From assembly GCF_000497245.1 (NCBI RefSeq), contig NZ_AWTC01000014.1, positions 20,558 through 84,557 on the forward strand: a stretch of 64,000 bases of DNA, written 5' to 3'. Every line of letters begins with the position of its first letter. Position 1 is the first letter of the stretch. A program made the translations under genes and the position numbers. The notes below the pieces were generated by a model. That model was not told the DNA's origin, ran no database searches, and saw only the letters and a program-made list of their open reading frames with translations. This document shows positions 7,833-17,588 of the stretch, in pieces. Source of the DNA: Sporolactobacillus laevolacticus DSM 442 (GTDB lineage: Bacteria > Bacillota > Bacilli > Bacillales > Sporolactobacillaceae).

Positions 7833-8639
7833 TTAAAGCACAAATTTTTCGACAGCAAAAGCGACACCATCTTCTGTATTGGTTCGCGTCACAAATTGCG
7901 CAACTTTCTTTAATGGCTCAATCGCATTGCCCATGGCCACACCGAGTCCGGCATATTCAATCATTGCCAGATCATTTTCCTCATCACCAAGTGTCATCAT
8001 TTCTTCTGGTGCGATACCGAGATAGCTGCCAAGAGCTTGGAGACCTTTGCCCTTATCTACTTCTTTGTTAAGGATTTCAAGCAAGGATGGTCTTGATTTC
8101 ATAATTGTATAATTTTCAAAATAAGTATTGGGTATTCTTTCGATTGCCGGATCAAGAGTCGTTTGGTCCGTGCAGAATATTGCCTTATTTGCTTTAAAAG
8201 GATCCGGTATTTGATCTATATCAATGTCGACGAAAGGAAGCGCCTTCATGATGTTGCTGTATAAAGAAGGCTTATCCGCCGGATAAGGAGGACAATAAAC
8301 CTGTTTCAAATCGATAAAATTCATTGGAACACCAAGATTTTGACTAAGTTCATAAATAGAAAGAACCTGATCTCTATTAAGTACCTTTTCTGAAATCACT
8401 TCTCCTGTATCTGTTTTTTGCACGAGTCCGCCGTTATAAGTAATCGCAAAATCCCCATTTTCCGTTAACCCCAGTAGATCTAAATAACTTTTAATGCCAA
8501 GAAGCGGCCTTCCGGAGCAAAGCACGACTTTAACACCTTGTTTTTTTGCTTTTTTCAGTACGTCTTGCGTTTGATCTGAGATTTGTTTCTCATCATTCAG
8601 CAGCGTTCCATCAAGATCAATGGCAATCAGTTTTATCAT
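7833..8639 (-). CDS. Cof-type HAD phosphatase
   Basis: The 268-aa protein belongs to the YidA/Cof subfamily of haloacid dehalogenase-like hydrolases. It has the nucleophile motif DLDGT at residues 8-12, LCSGRP in motif II, a large C2 cap, and GDEENDLAMIEYAGLGVAMGNA for motif IV. Members dephosphorylate sugar phosphates or flavin precursors in the cytosol. The substrate here is unknown. The ATG at 8639 is chosen because GGGAGGG lies just upstream and the protein then begins MIKLIAIDLDGT, as in the family. A longer frame from 8687 lacks an SD. Confidence 0.9.
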   Translation of the reverse strand: MIKLIAIDLDGTLLNDEKQISDQTQDVLKKAKKQGVKVVLCSGRPLLGIKSYLDLLGLTENGDFAITYNGGLVQKTDTGEVISEKVLNRDQVLSIYELSQNLGVPMNFIDLKQVYCPPYPADKPSLYSNIMKALPFVDIDIDQIPDPFKANKAIFCTDQTTLDPAIERIPNTYFENYTIMKSRPSLLEILNKEVDKGKGLQALGSYLGIAPEEMMTLGDEENDLAMIEYAGLGVAMGNAIEPLKKVAQFVTRTNTEDGVAFAVEKFVL

Positions 8640-8829
8640 TTTCTTCCCTCCCCAATCACTTCTTTTCTCAGTATACAGCGATCTCACTAAGAAAAAAATA
8701 AATAACCTAAGCTATACGAATGACAATGCTTGTCATAAGGGTTTTCATGATAAACTAAGCAGGCATGCAATAATAAGATTGTAGTGGTTTGCGGAAGTTT
8801 ATAACAGGTGAGGAAAGGAGCAATCATCG

Positions 8830-9252
8830 ATGGCGGAATTTATCGAAAAATGGAATGACAAAGATTCGGTCAACTTTATTCGCAAAGGTTTGATCAAGTA
8901 TAATGCGAGCTGCTTGCCGGATGAGATTAAATCGCCGCTAGATCAGTTCAGTCTGCTAATCAGGGACACGGAAGGCTACCCGTTCGGCGGTGTTACGGGC
9001 ACCATTTTTTGGCAGCATCTCCATATTGATTTTTTATGGGTCGATATCGAGTATAGAGGCAAAGGTTATGGCAGCCAGCTCCTTAAAAAAGCGGAACGTG
9101 TAGCCAAAGACAAACATTGCAGAATCATTTTGCTGGATACATTCAGCTTCCAGGCACCTGACTTCTACAAGAAACACGGTTATGTTGAATACGGAATAAT
9201 TCAAGACCATCCTAAAGGATTCAGTCAACACTTTTTTCAAAAGCGCCTTTGA
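8830..9252 (+). CDS. GNAT-family N-acetyltransferase
   Basis: The 140-aa protein has the GNAT core, with LWVDIEYRGKGYGSQLLKKAERVAKD at about residues 73-98 including the acetyl-CoA P-loop (RGKGYG), and the FYKKHGYVE beta-bulge at about 121-129. It would transfer an acetyl group from acetyl-CoA to an unknown amine. AAAGGAG lies shortly before the ATG. It is a single-gene unit ended by a hairpin at 9269-9306. Confidence 0.85.
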   Translation: MAEFIEKWNDKDSVNFIRKGLIKYNASCLPDEIKSPLDQFSLLIRDTEGYPFGGVTGTIFWQHLHIDFLWVDIEYRGKGYGSQLLKKAERVAKDKHCRIILLDTFSFQAPDFYKKHGYVEYGIIQDHPKGFSQHFFQKRL

Positions 9253-9268
9253 ACTATAAGGGTAAATG

Positions 9269-9306
9269 AAAGCGGCTGATTCCGTGTCAAGGAACCAGCC
9301 GCTTTC
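9269..9306. terminator. Convergent terminator
   Basis: AAAGCGGCTG pairs with CAGCCGCTTT between convergent genes (GNAT and PAP2). Confidence 0.75.
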
Positions 9307-9333
9307 TTTGAAGATAAGAATAGGACAGTAAGC

Positions 9334-9867
9334 TTAGAATGGGATTACAATTTTCAAGAAACAAATATATCCGGTGAGACTTCCAAGCAGCATACCTGCA
9401 AGTACATCTGATGGGTAGTGCAGTCCAAGAAAAATCCTTGAGATGGCAACGCTAAAACCTACCGGAAGCAAGATGATGCTGAGTGACGGATGAAACAGAA
9501 TAAGCGGTATTATAACAGAAAAAATGGCTGTAGTATGTCCTGATGGAAAAGAATGGTCCCGCAGCGCGTTAATTGGAAAATTTGTTCCGTCAAGAATTAG
9601 ATATGGTCTTTTTCGCGGAAAGCACTTTTTAAATATCTGAACGACCAGATGGCTTGCGGTTAATGATACGGCGCAAGCAACGGCGGTCAACCGCAATTGT
9701 CCTCGTGCGAAGACCAGCAAGAATAACACGAGAAGGATCTCTAAAATGGCACCTCCGATATTCGTGATGGTGCGGAAATAGGCGTTCCATATTTTTCTCT
9801 CAAAATGCTGATTAATCTTTTTGAAGATCCGGCATTCCATCTCGTATAATGCATGAATGGACAGCAA
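9334..9867 (-). CDS. PAP2-family membrane phosphatase
   Basis: The 177-aa integral membrane protein has all three PAP2 motifs: KKCFPRKRPY near residue 89, PSGHTTAIF near 117, and SRIFLGLHYPSDV near 153. Relatives are undecaprenyl-pyrophosphate or phosphatidylglycerol-phosphate phosphatases that act at the outer face of the membrane. BcrC/YodM-like lipid carrier recycling is the likeliest role but is not proved by sequence. About five membrane segments are visible. It is convergent with the GNAT gene. Confidence 0.85.
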   Translation of the reverse strand: MLSIHALYEMECRIFKKINQHFERKIWNAYFRTITNIGGAILEILLVLFLLVFARGQLRLTAVACAVSLTASHLVVQIFKKCFPRKRPYLILDGTNFPINALRDHSFPSGHTTAIFSVIIPLILFHPSLSIILLPVGFSVAISRIFLGLHYPSDVLAGMLLGSLTGYICFLKIVIPF

Positions 9868-10226
9868 TGCTTTTCACCTCCCCAATGGTTCACAAGCGCT
9901 GTAAGAAATGAAGTTCTTACTCATTCATGAGTTCTGAATGGCAAATCATTCGTTGCGAACGTTCATTTTTTGATCCAATGCGCGTGTTCAATTCAATTAT
10001 ATAGTAAACAATGGCTATTGAGAAAACATAAACATAAGCTAAAGATATTGTTAATCGATAATTAATTGTCAGCTCTTCATGTTTTGACGACACATACATT
10101 ATTATATACAAACATTCTCTATATATTTGAAATGAGTTACAGTTTACAAGATTGTTTGGCAATAGTATACTCGATTCAATGTATGCGGGTGATTTACATA
10201 ACGGACATATTGGAGGAACTAGGACA
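9868..10226. other. Divergent intergenic region, no gene seen
   Basis: About 360 nt of AT-rich sequence lies between the PAP2 gene and pncB, and should hold both promoters. No convincing ORF, riboswitch or hairpin was recognised. A short frame starting at 10152 merges into pncB without its own SD. Confidence 0.5.
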
Positions 10227-11699
10227 ATGGAATCCAGGTTTGACGTGAGAAACGATCGAGATCTCACGATGCTGGTTGATTTTTATGAACTCACTATGGG
10301 CAATAGTTATCTTGCAGAAGGAGTGGGCGACCAGATTGTTTATTTTGATATGTATTTTCGCAGGGTTCCCGATGGTGGCGGGTACTGCATCATGTCAGGT
10401 GTGGAGCAGCTGATTGAATACCTCGAAAATCTAAGGTTTACAGTGGATGATATCAACTATCTGCGTTCTACAAAAGCTTTCTCTGAGAAGTTTTTGGACT
10501 ATCTCTCCACATTTGAATTTTCTTGCGATGTTTGGGCAATTCCGGAAGGGTATCCGGTGTTTCCAAATGAACCACTAGTGACCGTGAGAGGTCCGGCGAT
10601 TCAGGCTCAGCTTCTTGAGACGATGATTCTCGTTACAATCAATCATCAGACGCTGATCGCAACGAAAGCAAACCGTATCTGCCGTGTCGCCGGTCATCGT
10701 CCTGTTATGGAATTTGGGTCGAGACGTGCACAGGGTTATGACGGTGCCATTTATGGAGCCCGTGCCGCAGTAATTGGCGGCTGTGCGGCGACGGCGAATA
10801 CACTCGCGGGCATGATGTTCGACATTCCGGTCTCAGGAACAATGGCACATAGCTGGGTTCAGCTGTTTGACAGTGAACTCGAAGCGTTTCGTGCGTGGGC
10901 AAACGCTTATCCGGATCAATGCCTTGTTTTGATTGACACTTTTAATGTATTGAAATCAGGTCTTCCCAATGCCATTCAAGTATTTAAGGAATTACGCGCA
11001 AAGGGCCATGAACCGCTAGGCATCCGTATTGACTCCGGGGACATTACTTATCTGACGAGAAAAGTTAGAAAAGCATTGGATGATGCGGGTTTTCCGAAAG
11101 CTGTGATTGTCATCTCCAACTCACTTGATGAGCACATCATTAAAGATGTGCTTGCTGAAGGTGCGCAAATAGATTCATTTGGTGTAGGCGAGCGTCTGAT
11201 TACAGCACGTTCTGAACCTGTGTTCGGCGGTGTCTATAAATTGGTTGCCGTTGAAAAGGACGGCGAGATTGTTCCGCGAATCAAGATCAGTGAAAATGAA
11301 GAAAAGATCACAAATCCTGGATTTAAGAAGATCTACAGGATCTATGATCAAGATGCGGATAAAGCGATTGCCGATCTAATCTGTGACAATGATGAAGTAA
11401 TCGATGAAAGCAAGCCGCTGACCTTGTTTGATCCGGTTTCTACCTGGAAAAAGAAACGATTAATTCGTTACAAAGCGGAATTGCTGAGAAAACAAATTTT
11501 TGATCATGGGAAATTATGTTATCAGAGTCCTTCGGTTACTGAAATCCGTCAATTTGCGCAGGAGCAAGTGCAGCGTCAGTGGGCTGAAGTGCTGCGCTTC
11601 GAAAATCCGCATAATTATTTTGTGGATCTTTCGAGAAAGGTTTGGAACGCCAAACATAATCTCTTGAACAGTTACTCAGAAGAGTTCAGTGGAAAATAA
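10227..11699 (+). CDS. pncB: Nicotinate phosphoribosyltransferase
   Basis: The 490-aa enzyme couples nicotinate and PRPP, with ATP hydrolysis, to give nicotinate mononucleotide in the NAD salvage pathway. The family signature is clear from TMLVDFYELTMGNSYL at the N-terminus, the central EFGSRRAQGYDGAIYGARAA, VSGTMAHSWV with the catalytic histidine, and GIRIDSGDI. ATG 10227 is chosen for the GGAGG at 10212-10216 (10 nt) and because the protein then begins like its homologues. A frame open from 10152 is not supported. A perfect terminator follows. Confidence 0.95.
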   Translation: MESRFDVRNDRDLTMLVDFYELTMGNSYLAEGVGDQIVYFDMYFRRVPDGGGYCIMSGVEQLIEYLENLRFTVDDINYLRSTKAFSEKFLDYLSTFEFSCDVWAIPEGYPVFPNEPLVTVRGPAIQAQLLETMILVTINHQTLIATKANRICRVAGHRPVMEFGSRRAQGYDGAIYGARAAVIGGCAATANTLAGMMFDIPVSGTMAHSWVQLFDSELEAFRAWANAYPDQCLVLIDTFNVLKSGLPNAIQVFKELRAKGHEPLGIRIDSGDITYLTRKVRKALDDAGFPKAVIVISNSLDEHIIKDVLAEGAQIDSFGVGERLITARSEPVFGGVYKLVAVEKDGEIVPRIKISENEEKITNPGFKKIYRIYDQDADKAIADLICDNDEVIDESKPLTLFDPVSTWKKKRLIRYKAELLRKQIFDHGKLCYQSPSVTEIRQFAQEQVQRQWAEVLRFENPHNYFVDLSRKVWNAKHNLLNSYSEEFSGK

Positions 11700-11710
11700 G
11701 CAATAATTAA

Positions 11711-11760
11711 GAAGAAGCTGGAGAAGTGACGGTTAAGTCGATTCTCCAGCTTCTTTTATT
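11711..11760. terminator. Convergent terminator after pncB
   Basis: A 15-bp stem pairs GAAGAAGCTGGAGAA with TTCTCCAGCTTCTTT, followed by T's. It is also usable by the minus-strand kinase remnant. Confidence 0.9.
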
Positions 11761-11769
11761 TTGCATGAA

Positions 11770-12326
11770 TTATAATTGGAATGTCTCTTTTATTTTTTGT
11801 GCAACTTGTTTCGCACTAACATGGGTATTGTCGATCCTTAGATAATGAGGTTCGGTAATTTCACCATCGATTGAATTTAATCGATCATTCTCCATTGTCT
11901 CCAGCAAGTTTAGTTCGGAGTATTCAATATTACGTTTAGTAGGTTTTTCCTTTAAACGGTTTGGCGTTCTATTACGTTTCAGTCGTTCATCTACATTCGC
12001 TTCCAATTCAACGAAAAAAATCTCTCCTCCCGCTGAACGGAAAATCTGGCAAACTTTTTCGACAAACGCACGATCCTCAGGACGATTAAATGCCCAAACG
12101 GTCGTGAAAATAATCCCGTCCAGATCACTTTTCGCGACGACTTAAAAACTTCTTCCCGAAACAAATGACATAAACGCCACATTTCCGGACTAAATCCAAA
12201 TAAAGGAACAAGTAATTCAATGGTCATATGATTATGGAATAGCTTTAGATCTGTTATTTTTGCTAGTTCCTGACCAACCGTCATTTTACCAACAGCTTGC
12301 GGTCCAAATAACAGTACAAATTTCAT
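11770..12326 (-). pseudogene. P-loop kinase-like protein with a frameshift
   Basis: The first 41 codons (from ATG 12326) encode MKFVLLFGPQAVGKMTVGQELA, with a GxxxxGK(M)T Walker A loop, then LFHNHMTIELLVPLFGF. After EVFKS near 12145 the frame is lost. Restoring one missing base continues it as VAKSDLDGIIFTTVWAF and on through ELEANVDERLKRNRTPNRLKEKPTK to a stop at 11770. The combined protein of about 185 aa is a shikimate-kinase-like AAA P-loop protein found in many Bacilli, with no known substrate. Its ATG overlaps the MFS stop codon (ATGA), so the two were co-translated. It is either a recent pseudogene or a sequencing error. Confidence 0.8.
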
Positions 12327-13579
12327 GACTCTGCCTCCAGACGATCAATAGGTTTCTGGATTCCCCTAATTGAGCGATAAAAACAATAGATACCTGATAT
12401 ACCCAAGATGAGATACAGTGCTGCCATACCGAAAGACGGAAGAAATGCGCCGATGATGACGCCGAGAGAACCCATGATCTTAGCACCTTGAAACACCAAT
12501 CCATAAACAGCCATATATGAGCCGCGGACACTCTCTTGAGCCATAGAGGCCATCATTGTTTGGCAGATTGGCACATACATCAATTCACCTAGTGATGACA
12601 CAATGATCATGAAAAACAACAAATACCATAAATTACTGAACCCTAATGTCACATAACCGGAAATATAGAGAATGAGACCGATAAACAAAACATGGTTTGG
12701 CTGATAGCGTTTCATCCATTGATTTACCAACAATGTAAAAAAGACAATAAGCACTGTGTTTTCTACACGTAACCAGCTGAGCAGCTTAAGTCCATCTACA
12801 GAATAGCCTAAAATCAGCGAATGAAAGTCGCGGGCAAGCCGGATAGCGATATAATTGTTCATTTGAAATTCCAATGAGACAATCAGCAAATGTGCCAGGC
12901 AAAAGATAAGGAAACGATGGTCAGTGATGACGATTTGATAACTTTTGCCCATGTCCCGAATGAGCTGCAATGCAGTTGTTGTTTTCGTCCGACTTGTTTG
13001 CTCGTGCCGGCTTTCTTTCATGAAAAAGGCAAGCAACATAAAGATAAATACGGAGGTCAAAGCAAGAATGACAAACAGTGCGAAACGATGACTGTTAAAG
13101 TAAAGACCCCCAATGATGCTTCCTGCCGCGATCGATAAATTAACCGACCAGTAATTAACGCTGTACATAAATTGCCGGTTTTCTTTTGTGCTCACATCAA
13201 TCAGCATGGCTTCAGCAGCAGGGTTCATTAATCCGCTGCTGATACTTTGCATAACCATCATGGCAAAAGTCGTAACAGAAGAGATGAACCACGGCGAATT
13301 AGCTGTTGCCATTATCGAAAAGGCAATAATTTGGATGTCCTGAGCGAGAATCATGACTCTTTTTCGGCCAAAGCGGTCAGAGACATAGCCTCCAAAAAAA
13401 CTCGTTATCAATGAGACGATAACATTGATTAAAAGTAGAAAACCTGCTGTTGCCGTCCCGAACTCCTTCGCAAAATAGATCGCCATGAATGGAAAAACCA
13501 TGTTTCCCACAAATCGTGAAATGAAGGATGTCAGAAGGCGGATTTTTATGTTAGGGTGCAGTGCCATAAACGTATTCAT
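12323..13579 (-). CDS. MFS transporter (multidrug/sugar efflux type)
   Basis: The protein is about 418 aa, with roughly 12 membrane segments and the MFS loop GGYVSDRFGRKRVMI between helices 2 and 3. It begins MNTFMALHPNIKIRLLTSF. ATG 13579 is chosen because GGAGAG stands 7 nt upstream. The TTG at 13594 would overlap that SD. It is divergent from an SgrR-like regulator. In enterobacteria sgrR adjoins the sugar-efflux MFS gene setA, so an efflux role under SgrR control is plausible inference. Its stop overlaps the kinase remnant's start. Confidence 0.85.
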   Translation of the reverse strand: MNTFMALHPNIKIRLLTSFISRFVGNMVFPFMAIYFAKEFGTATAGFLLLINVIVSLITSFFGGYVSDRFGRKRVMILAQDIQIIAFSIMATANSPWFISSVTTFAMMVMQSISSGLMNPAAEAMLIDVSTKENRQFMYSVNYWSVNLSIAAGSIIGGLYFNSHRFALFVILALTSVFIFMLLAFFMKESRHEQTSRTKTTTALQLIRDMGKSYQIVITDHRFLIFCLAHLLIVSLEFQMNNYIAIRLARDFHSLILGYSVDGLKLLSWLRVENTVLIVFFTLLVNQWMKRYQPNHVLFIGLILYISGYVTLGFSNLWYLLFFMIIVSSLGELMYVPICQTMMASMAQESVRGSYMAVYGLVFQGAKIMGSLGVIIGAFLPSFGMAALYLILGISGIYCFYRSIRGIQKPIDRLEAES

Positions 13580-13742
13580 AGGTTTGCTCTCCAATCTAAA
13601 CTAAAAAGCTGTAAACCTATTTTTCTATAAAATAAATGATGAAAAAAGTGTAGAATGAAATTAATAATTTCCCCTTTTATCAAACAGAGCAAAGTACAAT
13701 AAAAAGAAAACAGTAATAAACAACCGGTGAGAAGGTGACAAG

Positions 13743-15524
13743 ATGAATGCACTCGATTATTACACCGAATTGTATCTTGCGGTGGTTCGCGGGCAACAGC
13801 AGCGCATTGAAACCAGTATAAAGGAGTGCGCAACAATTTTTTATTGCTCGGAACGCAATGCCAAATTGATCATTCATAAAATGGAAGACTTGCATTGGAT
13901 TCGTTGGATTAGCGGCCTTGGACGCGGAAATAAATCACATATTGTTTTTCTTAAGACGCTTGACGCGTTAGTTGATAGACAAGTAAGCACATTCATAAGT
14001 GCAGGCCAATTAGATAAGGCGCTCAATTATATTCAGTCACATGCGTTGCCTGAAGGACTGAGTAAACAGTGTTATGAGCGTATTAAACAAGAGTTTGGCT
14101 ACAAAGTTGAAACGGAAAATCAGCTTGAATTGGATATTTTGCGCATTCCAATGAGGCGGACATTGGCAACCCTTGATCCTGCCTATGCAGCCATCACAAG
14201 TGAATCTCATATCTCGCGGCAACTTTTTGATTGCCTAGTCAACTATAATGTTTCTACGAATAAGTTTGTGCCTCACATCGCGCATTCTTGGGAGGTTACT
14301 CTAGATAAAAAAGTGTGGACGTTCTACTTGAGGCGCGGCATCCTGTTCCATCACGGAAAAGAACTGACTGCACAAGATGTACTATTTTCTTTTGAACGGA
14401 TTTGTGATGATGAAAATCAAATTCCTTGCCGTTGGTATTTTCGTGCACTGCAGAAAATTAATGTTGTTCATCCCTATGTCATTACGTTTACTTTTTCAGA
14501 GCCGACACCATTGCTTCTCTACTTGAGTTCTTTGAATCTGGCAATACTCGCTTCCGATATTGGGTTCAATCCTAAGCGGATTATTGGAACAGGCGCTTTT
14601 AGAATTGTAAAATACAATAGACAGCAATTGGTGCTTGAGCGATTCGCCGATTATTTTCGTGAGCGGGCGCTTCTTAACCGTATTGAACTTTATTACGCCC
14701 CAAACCTTATCAGTGGGCAGAAAGTATACGATGTGTCCAACACTCAGCCTTGCGCAGCGAAGAATGAACAGATGTATGAAGAAAACGGCAGCGGTTATAT
14801 CATGTTTAATTTTAGAAAGCAAGGGCCGCAGCATGATCCTTGGTTGAGAAAAGCGATCAGTATGCTGATTGATCGAAATGCCATGATTCAAAAGCTAGGG
14901 GGAAACCGTTATCAGCCTTCTAACAGTTTCCTCCCATCAGAATCAAGAAAAAATCCGCCTGTCATGGAGCAAGAACAGCAAATCTTTCAGACACTAAAGA
15001 AGAGCAGCTATCATGGTGAAACGTTAAAATTTTATCATTTTAACCATGATACGGTCCTTCATGATGCATTGTGGATCAAGAATCGTGCGGAACGAATCGG
15101 AATTACTTTTGAACTTCTCCCTTTATCTTTGGAGAGATTTTACGACGCAAACCTTGTTCATGATGCGGATCTGGTTCTCGGCGGAGAAGTGCTTGAAGAG
15201 AATATTGAACTTGGAATCAATCATTTGTTTCGTGATCAGAGTAGTCTTGTGCGGCGGATGTTAGATACTGAGCAAACGAAAAAAATTGATCAATTCATGG
15301 ATAATTTTATTCAGAAAGATTGTCTGGAAGAAAGAATGTCCGTTTTCAGAGAAGTAGAGAACTATTTACGAGAAGAAAAGATATTAATTTATTTGTACCA
15401 TAGTAAACGAGAGATTACGTTTCATGCCGCTTTGGCGGGAATAAAATTGAACGCGTTTGGCTGGGCAGACTTCAGCAAGCTTTGGATCAAGCCAAACTTG
15501 TCTAAAGAGAAGAAACAAAGTTGA
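13743..15524 (+). CDS. SgrR-family transcriptional regulator
   Basis: The 593-aa protein has an N-terminal helix-turn-helix region (residues about 1-110, CSERNAKLIIHKMEDLHWIRWISGLGRGNKS). It is followed by a solute-binding protein family 5 domain (residues about 140-580) with LATLDPAYA, FYLRRGILFHHGKELTAQDVLFSFERI and IIGTGAFRIVKY. This is the SgrR architecture, a cytosolic regulator whose periplasmic-binding-like domain senses a small molecule. In E. coli SgrR responds to sugar-phosphate stress. No signal peptide is present. GAGAAGGTGA precedes ATG 13743. It is divergent from the MFS gene. exoA follows after 10 nt. Confidence 0.85.
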   Translation: MNALDYYTELYLAVVRGQQQRIETSIKECATIFYCSERNAKLIIHKMEDLHWIRWISGLGRGNKSHIVFLKTLDALVDRQVSTFISAGQLDKALNYIQSHALPEGLSKQCYERIKQEFGYKVETENQLELDILRIPMRRTLATLDPAYAAITSESHISRQLFDCLVNYNVSTNKFVPHIAHSWEVTLDKKVWTFYLRRGILFHHGKELTAQDVLFSFERICDDENQIPCRWYFRALQKINVVHPYVITFTFSEPTPLLLYLSSLNLAILASDIGFNPKRIIGTGAFRIVKYNRQQLVLERFADYFRERALLNRIELYYAPNLISGQKVYDVSNTQPCAAKNEQMYEENGSGYIMFNFRKQGPQHDPWLRKAISMLIDRNAMIQKLGGNRYQPSNSFLPSESRKNPPVMEQEQQIFQTLKKSSYHGETLKFYHFNHDTVLHDALWIKNRAERIGITFELLPLSLERFYDANLVHDADLVLGGEVLEENIELGINHLFRDQSSLVRRMLDTEQTKKIDQFMDNFIQKDCLEERMSVFREVENYLREEKILIYLYHSKREITFHAALAGIKLNAFGWADFSKLWIKPNLSKEKKQS

Positions 15525-15534
15525 GGAGAATAAA

Positions 15535-16293
15535 ATGAAACTGATTTCGTGGAATGTGAATGGATTTCGCGCGTTACAGCGAAAAATGGATGTCTATCAA
15601 TGGCTTAAAGAAACAGAGGCTGATGTCTTATGTATACAGGAGACAAAAATGCATCGGGATCAAGTGGAGTTTGATACCCCGGGTTATTTTCAGTATTGGA
15701 ATGACGCAGTCCGAAAAGGCTATTCAGGAACAGCTATATTCACAAAAAAAGAACCGCTGAATGTCATATATGGTATGGGGATTGACGTACATGATCAGGA
15801 AGGCCGCCTTATTACGCTTGAATACGAAAACTACTATTTGCTGACAGTCTATACACCCAATGCGAAGCGAGATTTAACACGTCTGAATTATCGGCTCGAA
15901 TGGGGTGCAGCTTTTACCGAGTACATAAAAAGACTTGATCAACATAAGCCGGTCATCTTTTGTGGTGACTTGAACGTCGCACATCAGGAAATTGATCTCA
16001 CGTATCCCAAGAGCAACGCTAAAAATTCCGGATTTACCGAAGAAGAACGGACTGATTTTTCACGCCTGCTCAATGAAGGTTTCATTGATAGTTACCGCAC
16101 GCTTTATCCGAATCAAAAAGGTGCGTACTCCTGGTGGTCTTTTCAATTTAGCGCAAGGCAAAGGAATGTTGGCTGGCGGATTGACTATTTTGTTACATCT
16201 CAACGTTTAAAAGATCAAATTACCGATGCAAAAATCCTCAGAGAGGTTGCCGGATCGGACCATTGCCCGGTCGAACTTGATCTGGCTGAATAA
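15535..16293 (+). CDS. exoA: Exodeoxyribonuclease III / AP endonuclease ExoA
   Basis: The 252-aa enzyme of the ExoIII/APE1 family cleaves DNA at abasic sites in base excision repair. Visible motifs are MKLISWNVNGFRA at residues 1-13, the metal-binding glutamate in VLCIQETKMH, FCGDLNVAHQEIDLT, the RIDYFVTS segment and the terminal GSDHCPVELDL with the catalytic Asp-His. ATG 15535 follows TGAGGAGAATAAA. It lies 10 nt after the SgrR-like gene, so the two may be co-transcribed although no functional link is known. Confidence 0.95.
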   Translation: MKLISWNVNGFRALQRKMDVYQWLKETEADVLCIQETKMHRDQVEFDTPGYFQYWNDAVRKGYSGTAIFTKKEPLNVIYGMGIDVHDQEGRLITLEYENYYLLTVYTPNAKRDLTRLNYRLEWGAAFTEYIKRLDQHKPVIFCGDLNVAHQEIDLTYPKSNAKNSGFTEEERTDFSRLLNEGFIDSYRTLYPNQKGAYSWWSFQFSARQRNVGWRIDYFVTSQRLKDQITDAKILREVAGSDHCPVELDLAE

Positions 16294-16397
16294 AATGACT
16301 TATCAATAGGACGACATGCATAAGGTTAGAATAGAGTCTGCATATCGTTCGACCATTAATTTCAATGAAAGATGCAAAAAATGGAAGGATGTTGTAC

Positions 16398-17525
16398 ATG
16401 GATGGCTATGATGCCCTATTTCAGCCAATTGAATTGCCTAATGGTGTCCGACTTTCCAATAGGCTTGCAATTGCGCCAATGACCACATGGTCGGGAAATG
16501 TGAATGGAACGGTTTCTGATCAGGAAATTGCCTACTATGCAAGGCGCGCTGCATTGGCCTCATTATTTATTTCTGCTTGTATTGCTGTTTCTCCGACTGG
16601 TGTTGCATTTGACCGGCAATTTATCGCATTTGATGATGCAGTTCTGCCGCGTCTCAAAAAAATGGCTGAAGCAATGAAATCGGCCGGTGCAAAAGCCATT
16701 CTCCAAATTCACCATGGCGGAAGTGAGGCAAAAAAAGAGTATGTGCTGTTTCAACAAACGTTAAGTGCGAGCCCTGTACCTTCGTATTCTAACCCGGATG
16801 AAATTCCGGAAGCGATGACGGAGGAACAGATTGAAACCGTCATTAAAGAATATGGATTAGCCGTGAAGCAGGCAATTCGCGCTGGTTTTGATGGTGTTGA
16901 AATACATGGAGCTAATCATTATCTGATTCAGCAATTTGTTTCGGCACATTTTAACCAAAGAACAGATGCATGGGGCGGCAATTTAGAGAAACGGCTGCGT
17001 TTCCCATTTGCCGTTTTGAATGAAGTAGTCGAAACCGCAAAAAAATATGCGAATGATTCCTTTATTATTGGCTATCGTTTCTCACCAGAGGAGATAAACC
17101 GTGATTATGGCTATAATTTACAAGATACGTTCCAGCTCGTTGATGGACTGATTAAACGTGGTGTTCATTATCTGCATGTATCGCAAAATGATATCACCGC
17201 AGTACCGAATGAACGTGATCAGAGTAATTCTACTATTGTTCATAAGGTATCGGAGCATGTCGGCGGCAGAGTCCCGCTGATTGCGGTAGGAGGCATTCAT
17301 TTGCCCAATCAGGCAGTTGCCGGTTTGCATGACGGGGCGGATCTAATCGCGCTAGGACGTGAAGCAATTATTGATCCGGATTGGACGGAAAAAGTGAAAA
17401 AGGGGCAAATTGACCAAATCAGTGTTGCGCTGGATTTGAATCAGAAGCAAACGCTTGTTATTCCGGATCGACTATGGTCAGTGATTACGAATAGAATCGG
17501 ATGGTTTCCACTTAAAAAGGCATAA
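16398..17525 (+). CDS. NADH:flavin oxidoreductase, Old Yellow Enzyme family
   Basis: The 375-aa protein has the OYE TIM-barrel motifs: LFQPIELPNGVRLSNRLAIAPMTT at the N-terminus, LQIHHGG, FDGVEIHGANHYLIQQFVSAHFNQRTDAWGG, and the FMN-phosphate-binding segments IAVGGI and DLIALGREAI. Such flavoproteins reduce activated C=C bonds or nitro compounds with NAD(P)H. The physiological substrate is unknown. ATG 16398 has GGAAGG (16383-16388) 9 nt upstream. A longer frame from 16365 lacks an SD. It ends in a convergent terminator. Confidence 0.9.
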   Translation: MDGYDALFQPIELPNGVRLSNRLAIAPMTTWSGNVNGTVSDQEIAYYARRAALASLFISACIAVSPTGVAFDRQFIAFDDAVLPRLKKMAEAMKSAGAKAILQIHHGGSEAKKEYVLFQQTLSASPVPSYSNPDEIPEAMTEEQIETVIKEYGLAVKQAIRAGFDGVEIHGANHYLIQQFVSAHFNQRTDAWGGNLEKRLRFPFAVLNEVVETAKKYANDSFIIGYRFSPEEINRDYGYNLQDTFQLVDGLIKRGVHYLHVSQNDITAVPNERDQSNSTIVHKVSEHVGGRVPLIAVGGIHLPNQAVAGLHDGADLIALGREAIIDPDWTEKVKKGQIDQISVALDLNQKQTLVIPDRLWSVITNRIGWFPLKKA

Positions 17526-17541
17526 ATAGATATCAACAAGC

Positions 17542-17583
17542 AAAAAAGCTGGAGCGTGTTTATTCTTCGCCCCAGCTTTTTAA
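17542..17583. terminator. Convergent terminator
   Basis: AAAAAAGCTGG pairs with CCAGCTTTTTT, between the OYE gene and the minus-strand dehydrogenase. Confidence 0.8.
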
Positions 17584-17588
17584 GTTTA

